Source of the DNA: a virus
Direction: 5' to 3' (one strand)
IMG/VR virus record: IMGVR_UViG_3300032069_000005
Location: 1 to 64,000 of that record
DNA: 64,000 nt
Each line of letters starts with the position of its first letter. Position 1 is the first letter of the stretch. A program made the position numbers and the translations under genes. The notes beneath the pieces were generated by a model. The model saw nothing but the letters and a program-made list of their open reading frames with translations. It searched no databases and was not told the origin of the DNA. Positions 58,401 through 64,000 of this stretch are shown piece by piece.

Positions 58401-58550
58401 AAAATCTGAAGAATTTCCCTCTGTGTGAAAATTAACTCCCGCAGAACCAGAACTTTCGCCAACCTTTAATCTAACTTGATAGTTAGTCCCTGCTCCAGCC
58501 TGTCCTGTAATAGTTACTTTTTTTCTATAAGTCCAACTATCTAACCACAT
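55446..58550 (-). CDS. Large tail/baseplate protein with DUF2341 N-terminus
   Basis: 1034 aa. Residues 1-140 (WLDSWTYRKKVTITGQ...DLRFTSSDGTTLLDFWVEQ...YCYYGKSGADNVSNG) match the DUF2341 pattern, followed by a concanavalin-like region (FDDFIVKK near 310). The middle is beta-propeller-like (380-480). The C-terminal half (about 550-1010, with KINGTELADNDLKLNSIKI and EFIGKIIALQ) resembles baseplate hub/side-tail proteins. Probably involved in host contact. Acidic tail DEKEEEE. Confidence 0.65.
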   Translation of the reverse strand: MWLDSWTYRKKVTITGQAGAGTNYQVRLKVGESSGSAGVNFHTEGNSSDFPSDKNDSGDLRFTSSDGTTLLDFWVEQVTGTTPNRIAYIWLEVADSLETNQDVYCYYGKSGADNVSNGENTFLFYDGFDDESLNTDKWEWVRESVGNWDEGVTSPDELNIKTTDTEFWNGTWTAPILKRKTAITVDHEALVHLKFSPTTNYHNAGMINYSSDTNWVYFLRQYGGGQHIGFAKNTATTIQTINYTGTNFWIGLRKVSTTYNGLYGTDSFTLSVSNAGTNTITNEYLGLLVFDTSSGAPQINAIFDDFIVKKYVATEPTYSSAGAEESHFITKTITSVAHIKGNITQNITSSAYIDNTKQTIISNANIVEVCHNKFIHNSHIYIVTDTNPIKVIKVYLYDPSIYTIYTLTGKLNAKDLVINHDREYLYLSSNNGYIIKVSLIDPSSYTSFYLGENKQLYSISHSEDYLITFASDLEADESLFVLDESEKSIINMDLRVRRSEQELINTYLSAGFGALINTDLRAKKLSQSIIETDLRVNKIIYKDVSLSPLGIEDFHIKINGTELADNDLKLNSIKITHTADNKSTATFTLTRKHDDLNNPTRITDNNIVKIYFTNRESNPEFIGKIIALQASSESESVEVSCESDEINSNYGLRTIDLPLTAPNEQLHLYDVLINDVSIDNPYIDNQIIIISEAGMFWNGFKWTSKRANALIFGSFQGAYGYIEANKSNDNFTKATPRVDNKEESPKYYKGIKINKGTKITERVIMGFNYMDEKKLAEQMEEGTFKFKPGYSYFWYVTIQVYGLIGETSWGGYIFSPSDEPHLYIGTNLAPLSGDLYEVLWANYIEQEIFDDLEVELGYYLVGEAPYKEVSCKNGKRISCQRYIDKVDGLYWGTDGETYDYLQYVEDVAAIEYKKLKNINGNILPITSVNLDLHIDAYLYYKLKLLNRVNIINTTHKNIYKNSNGFPVSIKQISIDSGTMKVNLTCDNIKSNYEIELLDGEYPIEPLVIAGEFQKVSGKFDLANEEYVDEKEEEE

Positions 58551-58551
58551 T

Positions 58552-59010
58552 TTATTCCTCTATAATGAAATTACCGCTTTCATCAATTTGTAATACTATT
58601 TTTTTATTGAATCCGTGATTATCTAAATATTGATAGCCCAAATGGTATATTATTTCTACTTTCTTTTGTTTTAAATCTTGTAATCCAAAAGTCATATAAA
58701 CTCTTCTAAAATAAATAAGACGTATGTTATTTTTTTTAACTTCGGGGTTTCTATAAGGTATAATGAGGTCATTAAATCCTATAATTCCTTCTTGTAAATT
58801 TACTGTAAATAATTTGCCTTGCTTATTTGTCAAATTGAAATAAATTAAATCATTAAATTTATTTAACACTTCTCGAAATTCGTGTATAGTTCCATCTTCA
58901 TCAAGTTGATTTATTTTTGTTCCATCGGAAAATATGGCAAACCAAAAAAAAGTAAGGTCAGATATTGAATTACCGACCTCTGAATTTTTTTTGCCAATTG
59001 AATTCGACAT
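58552..59010 (-). CDS. Tail-module protein (152 aa)
   Basis: FFWFAIFSDGTKINQLDEDGTIHEF...LIYFNLTNKQGKLFTVNL is a pattern I know from short proteins beside tail and fibre genes in phages; function unknown. Has GGAG-type spacing (TTGGAG) upstream on the minus strand. Confidence 0.55.
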   Translation of the reverse strand: MSNSIGKKNSEVGNSISDLTFFWFAIFSDGTKINQLDEDGTIHEFREVLNKFNDLIYFNLTNKQGKLFTVNLQEGIIGFNDLIIPYRNPEVKKNNIRLIYFRRVYMTFGLQDLKQKKVEIIYHLGYQYLDNHGFNKKIVLQIDESGNFIIEE

Positions 59011-59025
59011 TTTTTATTCTCCAAA

Positions 59026-59514
59026 TTAGATTACATCGTATGACATATTAAAAAGTTTCTGATTAACTACTCCGATAGGAGAAGTTATTAAAGTTTGCAT
59101 TTGCAGACGCAAATAATCCGTAAATCCCGAAACTCCAGTTGCACCATATATAATTGTTGGGTCTCCTTCATAAGAATTAACCGAAAGAGCAGAACCATAT
59201 TCAGTAGGAATCGGGTCATCTCCAGTATCAATCTGAGAAGGAGTTGCATAAACTACATTAGCTGCCGCTTTTATCACTTCATCAGTAACATAATTTCCTT
59301 CCAATTTCCAAAATTTAATATTTGAAATTTCAGTCCAAGTCCCAGTAAATTTTCCTCTAATATATTTGGCAAAAGAATTAGTTCCTCTTATCACTGGATT
59401 ACTTGCGGGAACAATGTTTGGGGCATCTACAGACCCAAAATTTATATTCTCTATGTCATCGGTAATATCTTCTCCCACTCCATTGCTCTCCGAAAAAACA
59501 AACGAAGCACTCAT
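59026..59514 (-). CDS. Phage structural protein, probable tail tube/major tail protein
   Basis: 162 aa after AAAAGGAG. FVFSESNGVGEDITDDIENINFGSVDAPN and NSFAKYIRGKFTGTWTEISNIKFWKLEG follow a pattern of small virion proteins I recall from several phages. Beta-rich, Thr/Ser-rich. Location in the tail block favours a tail tube or a decoration role. The exact role is inferred. Confidence 0.55.
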   Translation of the reverse strand: MSASFVFSESNGVGEDITDDIENINFGSVDAPNIVPASNPVIRGTNSFAKYIRGKFTGTWTEISNIKFWKLEGNYVTDEVIKAAANVVYATPSQIDTGDDPIPTEYGSALSVNSYEGDPTIIYGATGVSGFTDYLRLQMQTLITSPIGVVNQKLFNMSYDVI

Positions 59515-59527
59515 AAATTTTCTCCTT

Positions 59528-60103
59528 TTAACTTAATTCTTGATTATTATGTTCCCAACCAGTATCTTTCCATACTTTTGTCAAGATTGGGATTGAATCT
59601 AAATTAGAAACTACCCATAAATTTCCATCATTGTCAATATCTATTTTTTGTGCATTACTTACATCTGCCAAATCTATGGTCTCAATAAATGCTCTTGTTG
59701 ATTTATTATATTTACATATTTTGGTATTTTCTCCAGTTCCCTCAGTTCCAGAAATTAAAAAATATACATAAGTAGTATCTTCAACTAAATCAATTGCTTC
59801 TTCGGTTATTCCCATCTCTTTAGTAAAATAAGTTATACTTGATGGATTAGATTTATTTACTTTTGCTCCTATATAAACAGAATGGTCTAATGCCAAATAA
59901 AGATAAGTAGTATCATCGACCATATAATTTATTGCATCGGCTATAATGTCAACATCCCAGTAGCGAAAATTAACATTAAAAACACTACTTTTATAAAGTG
60001 AGCATACAGAATCTTCGCCAAAGAAAGCGAGCCAAATAAACTCGCCATTCACTAATTGGGCGGTAACTGCCTGTTTTCCTGCGAATGTATATTTATTTTT
60101 CAT
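59528..60103 (-). CDS. Repeat-type beta structural protein (191 aa)
   Basis: Repeating units of about 40 residues (VNGEFIWLAFFG, DDTTYLYLALDH, EDTTYVYFLISG, DNDGNLWVVSNL) look like blades of a beta-propeller or similar repeat fold, as in tail-fibre-associated proteins. A related repeat lies in the large protein at 55446 (REYLYLSSNNG). Probably virion surface. Confidence 0.5.
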   Translation of the reverse strand: MKNKYTFAGKQAVTAQLVNGEFIWLAFFGEDSVCSLYKSSVFNVNFRYWDVDIIADAINYMVDDTTYLYLALDHSVYIGAKVNKSNPSSITYFTKEMGITEEAIDLVEDTTYVYFLISGTEGTGENTKICKYNKSTRAFIETIDLADVSNAQKIDIDNDGNLWVVSNLDSIPILTKVWKDTGWEHNNQELS

Positions 60104-60104
60104 T

Positions 60105-60728
60105 TTACGTATATTTTATTGCCATTACTGGAACTTCGGCAAAGCCATATGGAAAATTCGCTGGAAGAGTAATTCGCAAATTAAAATAAAGGTCTTTCGC
60201 TGCTTCCAATGAACCCTCTCCCCCACCATTGTTTAACCATAGAAAATGCCCTGGAGAACTGCCCGCTAATCTACTTCCTACCCAGGGATAGCCTGGCAGA
60301 CCATCTGTAGTGACTATTCCTCTAAAAAAACTATTATTCGCCACTCCCTGACCTAAAGCATAACTCGCCACACTATCCAAACCACTGTCATCCCATAATT
60401 CTAATGCGGGTTCAGAAAAAGTCTCAGCATCAAATGAAGCACAAAAGACATATCTTTTATTCTGATGTCCTGCCAAATGTATTTCTCTTAAAATCCCCTC
60501 AGAAGCATCTGCTAAAAATAAATGAGCATATTCAACATCACTTCCAATAATTAAAGGTGCAGCAGAGCCGAGTTCGTGTGGAGATGGAATTAGTTCTCCA
60601 TCCTTTACTATATCCGAACCTGCGGAAAAAATTAATCGGTCATTCGTTAGATTAATTTCTACATAATCCGCCCCAGTCTCTCCCCTTGCAACATCATCTG
60701 TTCCAACATTTACATATAATTTAAGCAT
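60105..60728 (-). CDS. Tail-module structural protein (207 aa)
   Basis: Opens MLKLYVNVGTDDVARGETGADYVEINLT. Beta-rich with PLIIGSDVEYAHLFLADASEG, a jelly-roll-like pattern, and ends EVPVMAIKYT. Likely part of the distal tail. No family name recalled. Immediately downstream (on the minus strand) of a homing endonuclease gene. Confidence 0.5.
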   Translation of the reverse strand: MLKLYVNVGTDDVARGETGADYVEINLTNDRLIFSAGSDIVKDGELIPSPHELGSAAPLIIGSDVEYAHLFLADASEGILREIHLAGHQNKRYVFCASFDAETFSEPALELWDDSGLDSVASYALGQGVANNSFFRGIVTTDGLPGYPWVGSRLAGSSPGHFLWLNNGGGEGSLEAAKDLYFNLRITLPANFPYGFAEVPVMAIKYT

Positions 60729-60730
60729 TT

Positions 60731-61468
60731 TTATTTTTCTCCTTTAAGAAACTTTTTGCCTTTTGATAAATTCTCTTCAGCCCATAAGGGCTGGAGATTA
60801 GTATAATGAAAACACTTGCGTTGTTCACTTAGTTTTCGTAAATCAAATGAAGCACAAGGTCTTATGTGGTCTATATGCCACTCTTTCATTCCTCTACCAT
60901 TCCAACCACTGCCATAGTTAGACCAACTCATTCCTGGTTTAAATTGAGATTCTAAATGAATTTTAAGTTGTTTAACAGAACATCCTATCAATTTAATAGT
61001 AGATTCCAACTTAGAATTTCGTTTCAACACCGCTCTCAATCTATTGGATAAATATAATCTAATTTTAAAAAGTATGTCTTTTTTTAGTTTCAACATTAAT
61101 TTTTTGTGTATTGTTGTTTTATTTTTTAATCTATATAATATACTATATTTTATAAGTTTTTCTCTATTTTTATAATAATATTTATGCCGATATTTTTTAA
61201 TGTCTTTATTTATTGGATTGTGCCTTCCTTTATTCCAAGCATAATGTGTTTTAAAATAATTAAAAATTGCTTTGCTCAAATCTCGTCTGTATTTTTTGGA
61301 TTTGCTTCTATCTTTCATTGTTCCATATTTTCTTTTAATTAATTTAGTCCTCCCGTCTTTATAATTTCCATTATTTTCTGGTATTCTAACCCATTGGCAA
61401 TAACATTTCCAACATCTTTTATTTGGATAATATATTTCTTTTCCACAGTCAAGACAATGATTTTTCAT
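60731..61468 (-). CDS. HNH homing endonuclease within the tail block
   Basis: 245 aa, very basic. CLDCGKEI...RCWKCYCQ zinc module (about 5-24), a long Lys-rich middle, a DNA-binding LIGCSVKQLKIHLESQF helix region, and the HNH site WHIDHIRPCASF...HYTNLQPLWAEENLSKGKK. It lies between two tail genes, 2 nt from one and 7 nt from the other, as an intergenic insertion. The zinc module resembles those at 6090 and 37936. Confidence 0.75.
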   Translation of the reverse strand: MKNHCLDCGKEIYYPNKRCWKCYCQWVRIPENNGNYKDGRTKLIKRKYGTMKDRSKSKKYRRDLSKAIFNYFKTHYAWNKGRHNPINKDIKKYRHKYYYKNREKLIKYSILYRLKNKTTIHKKLMLKLKKDILFKIRLYLSNRLRAVLKRNSKLESTIKLIGCSVKQLKIHLESQFKPGMSWSNYGSGWNGRGMKEWHIDHIRPCASFDLRKLSEQRKCFHYTNLQPLWAEENLSKGKKFLKGEK

Positions 61469-61475
61469 TTTTTAA

Positions 61476-61889
61476 TTACCAAGAATTCACCCGCATAATA
61501 CAGGTATACTCAATTTGGTCTACTCGTAAATTATCTTCTGGATACTCAATTGGAGATATTCTTTTACATTTATAAGAATATTCGGGAACTCCAGTTTCAT
61601 CTGATTCAATTTTTAAATAATAAGGTGTATTAAGAACTATTGATGATTCCATTGTATCTATTAAAGCCATTAAAGAACCATAGGTTTCATTCCCAGAACC
61701 AAGAACACCTTTAAGAGTTAAATCCCAAACTTCTTCCCCGCCTCCAATTATAATCGAACCCTTAGAACGAACATTTTCGTGTTCGATAAATTTCTTTCCA
61801 CTATGAGGATAATTAGCAGAAAAAACCACTGGAAAAGTATATACTGGAGTAGTTCCATCACTTGCATATAAAGTGAATATAATTGACAT
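61476..61889 (-). CDS. Tail protein next to the tape measure (137 aa)
   Basis: IFTLYASDGTTPVYTFPVVFSANYPHSGKKFIEHENVRSKGSIII and the end EYTCIMRVNSW follow a pattern of small tail proteins that accompany tape-measure genes (distal-tail or connector type). Beta-rich. AGGAG upstream. The likely role is at the tail tip, by position. Confidence 0.6.
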   Translation of the reverse strand: MSIIFTLYASDGTTPVYTFPVVFSANYPHSGKKFIEHENVRSKGSIIIGGGEEVWDLTLKGVLGSGNETYGSLMALIDTMESSIVLNTPYYLKIESDETGVPEYSYKCKRISPIEYPEDNLRVDQIEYTCIMRVNSW

Positions 61890-61904
61890 TATTTATTCCT
61901 CCGA

Positions 61905-64000
61905 TTACCAATCGTCTATTTTACCATAAATATTTAAACTCATTTTTGACTTTACATTGTCTAATTCTTTATTTATGGCATCTTTGACTTTTTGAGTTAT
62001 TTTTTCCGAATCTATATTAACATTTATAGTCATTGGTTCAACTAAAACTGATTGTAATACTTCGAGATTTCGTATTTTCTTTCTCTCTCTTTCAACTTCT
62101 TCTGGAAATACAAACCCAGGTGCTTTTTGAGCAAAGAATTTTTCTGCTGTGGCCTCTTCAAATGTCCCACCACTAAATTTCTTCAATGCTTTCATTGCAG
62201 AAGTAGAAAGTTGGGGAGCGGTTAATTCTCCTCCAAGATACCTCGATATTTCGTTGGCAACTGCACTGCCATATTTTTGATAAATTTTAAATAATTCAAC
62301 TATATGAGAAGATTTCTTTTCTTGTTCATCAATTTCTTTCGTAATTCCCGCAGCCAATTTAAGTCTATCTTCAAAACTATTTTTTAAATATTCTTCTCCT
62401 TGTATTAACGCCTTTGTCTTCATTTCTTGATATATAATAAGATATGATTCCTGACCAAGATAATCAAGAACAGAATTTTGTAATTTTAATCTTTCTTCAA
62501 TATCTTTATTTATCGCACCCACTCTTTCTTCTTCTAATTCCTGCTTTTTAATTGCCCTTTCGTGAATATTATTAAATTCATATAAACTATCCATCATTTG
62601 AATTTCTAAATCCAATAATTGTTCATTAGTATATAGCCCACTTGCTTTTGCACGATTTAATTTTTCTGTTGCCGATATTTTATCTTTTTCATAATCGAGT
62701 AATTTTGTTGACCCATCTAATTCCTTTTCTAAATCAGATATAGTTTTCGGTGTTTTTTCTACTTCATATTTGCTCATTCGTTCATCTATTAATTTATTTT
62801 GTTTTTCTTCTAATTTTATGAGTGCCTCTTTGGCTGATTTTAATTCTGCCAATTTCGCTGGGGCACGAAATAATGTCAATCCAACCTTTATGGGTGATAG
62901 TGTATTGGATGTTAATTCGTTTGTTATTTTTTTTATTTGTGCCTCAAGAACTTCTTTATCAGTCTTAATTTCTAAATCTACTTCTTGCTTTATACTAAAT
63001 TTAGCAATATCATCTATTAACAATTCCAATTTCTGCACTGCATCATCAGTATCTATATTTATGGCAGATGGTATTGAACTATTTTTTCTTATTCTATCGA
63101 TTGAAGAATTTATCTTTTCGAGTATTTTAGTATTTATATCTGATGCGGGTCTATTTAAATATTCATTTCTTAATTCTATTAATTCTTTCAAACTATTAAT
63201 TTGTGCGATTTGAGAATCAGTTCCTTTTTGCACTTCGGCTCGGTATTTTGCTCCTTCGGCTTTTATCGATTGTGTTGTATTCAATAATCTTGTCCATCCG
63301 CCAATTAATTCTGCTAATACATCTAAAGAAACTTTAAATCCTTCAGTATCTGCTACAGCAGTTGTTAAACTATTCCAAGAAGCCGATAACCTATCTATTT
63401 TAATTTTAGTAGTTTCTTGTATAATGCCAAATGCTTGTTCTGCTGCACCCGCCGAATCTAATGCAATAATGCGTGCATTTAATGAAGCATTATAATTCTG
63501 CATCAACGCCATAAAAATAGTAAGTTGTCGTTTAGATGCTACGCTTGCTGCTATAGACATTTTCTCTGTATTAGCCAATCCATTCCATTTAGAAGCTAAG
63601 TCATCCAAAACTGAAGTAGCACTCCTATATGTATTTGTTAATGCAAAGGTCGCCTTGTTTTGTTTGTCTAAATAAATAGGTATTTTTGCTATCTGGGTTA
63701 TTGTTTTTGCTCCGGTAGTTAATAATCTTGCATAAATAAACTGCAATCCCCGTGCTGCTTCTGAACCGCTTTTACGAGTTACTTCTACGACAGCAGCAAC
63801 ATCTCCAAGAAAAGCATTAATAGTAATTCCTAACTGATTGGCGGTAGCTCCAGCAGCTTTGGTTGCGTCGGCTAAATCTTTTGAAGTAACTGCAAAATTT
63901 TTAGCCACACTAATCCATTTATCTATGATAGATATACTATTTGCTACTGGTATATTAAAACTTTCTACACCAGCAGTTAAATCATCTACAGTAGTTTTCA
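61905..64000 (-). CDS. Tail tape measure protein, TP901 type (partial)
   Basis: The frame stays open to the window edge, so the N-terminus lies outside; 698 codons are seen. The start (DDLTAGVESFNIPVANSI...AKNFAVTSKDLADATKAAGATANQLGITINAF) and the repeated SATSVLDDLASKWNGLANTEKMSIAASVASKRQLTIF segment are typical of TP901-type tape measures. Long helices follow (about 300-600) and the C-terminus ends with a beta-like KMSLNIYGKIDDW. It sets tail length and implies a long tail. Confidence 0.8.
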   Translation of the reverse strand, partial: KTTVDDLTAGVESFNIPVANSISIIDKWISVAKNFAVTSKDLADATKAAGATANQLGITINAFLGDVAAVVEVTRKSGSEAARGLQFIYARLLTTGAKTITQIAKIPIYLDKQNKATFALTNTYRSATSVLDDLASKWNGLANTEKMSIAASVASKRQLTIFMALMQNYNASLNARIIALDSAGAAEQAFGIIQETTKIKIDRLSASWNSLTTAVADTEGFKVSLDVLAELIGGWTRLLNTTQSIKAEGAKYRAEVQKGTDSQIAQINSLKELIELRNEYLNRPASDINTKILEKINSSIDRIRKNSSIPSAINIDTDDAVQKLELLIDDIAKFSIKQEVDLEIKTDKEVLEAQIKKITNELTSNTLSPIKVGLTLFRAPAKLAELKSAKEALIKLEEKQNKLIDERMSKYEVEKTPKTISDLEKELDGSTKLLDYEKDKISATEKLNRAKASGLYTNEQLLDLEIQMMDSLYEFNNIHERAIKKQELEEERVGAINKDIEERLKLQNSVLDYLGQESYLIIYQEMKTKALIQGEEYLKNSFEDRLKLAAGITKEIDEQEKKSSHIVELFKIYQKYGSAVANEISRYLGGELTAPQLSTSAMKALKKFSGGTFEEATAEKFFAQKAPGFVFPEEVERERKKIRNLEVLQSVLVEPMTINVNIDSEKITQKVKDAINKELDNVKSKMSLNIYGKIDDW

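Noticed and set aside
55446-58550. Diversity-generating retroelement acting on the tail protein
   Set aside because: No reverse transcriptase and no template repeat of the gene's 3' end were found in the window.

Overview
The window looks like part of a large, AT-rich tailed-phage or prophage-like genome from a bacterial host. A tape-measure gene and a tail block lie on the minus strand (about 53.4-64.0 kb). A self-contained replication and recombination set lies on the plus strand. Genes are tightly packed, commonly with ATGA stop/start overlaps and GGAG-type ribosome binding sites. Bacterial features include TTGACA/TATACT-type promoters, a lipoprotein signal, a Cro/CI-type regulator and a sigma-like protein. 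I recognised no rRNA, tRNA or CRISPR array. The host cannot be named from the sequence.

Layout. 0-6.8 kb: a promoter with a possible short terminated RNA, then many small early-type genes, an AT-hook protein and a secreted collagen-like protein. 6.8-12 kb: RuvB-like helicase, HNH nuclease, tyrosine recombinase, sigma-like protein with an inserted Cys cluster, a second promoter, HTH regulator, endonuclease VII-like resolvase, and a gene carrying a 21-bp tandem repeat. 12-21 kb: phosphoesterase, small membrane and zinc-ribbon proteins, a lipoprotein, a membrane-anchored trypsin-like protease, a deoxyribosyltransferase-like enzyme, a dATP/dGTP diphosphohydrolase and a FEN-type exonuclease. 21-32 kb: the replication core: SSB-like protein, primase-polymerase/helicase fusion, PD-(D/E)XK resolvase-like nuclease, AT-hook RecA-like recombinase, family B DNA polymerase, two Mom-like DNA-modification genes in a tandem duplication, and a RuvC-like resolvase. 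32-38.6 kb: SemiSWEET-like protein, SbcD-like (gp47) and SbcC-like (gp46) nuclease subunits with a DNA methyltransferase and an archaeal-type S-adenosylmethionine synthetase between them, then a homing endonuclease.

38.6-44.8 kb holds an unusual run of proteolysis and membrane genes: HExxH peptidase, membrane protein, peptide deformylase, site-2-type protease, M16 peptidase, a split BT1/MFS-type transporter, a broken DUF2786 gene, a ClpP-like protease and a frameshifted phosphoesterase. 44.8-53.5 kb is a surface-glycan block: an IspD/TarI-like cytidylyltransferase fused to a short-chain dehydrogenase, a GT2, a LicD/fukutin-type transferase, a CapD/PseB-type epimerase, an intein-containing glycosyltransferase and an amidoligase. 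The minus-strand tail genes then run toward this block and their 3' end overlaps it.

Taken together, the replication genes could largely support autonomous replication and recombination. The Mom-like, methyltransferase, SAM-synthetase and nucleotide enzymes suggest heavily modified DNA. The protease and glycan blocks suggest remodelling of the host envelope or of virions. Four genes are interrupted or frameshifted (15.2, 42.8, 43.3 and 44.1 kb); these could be real decay or sequence errors.
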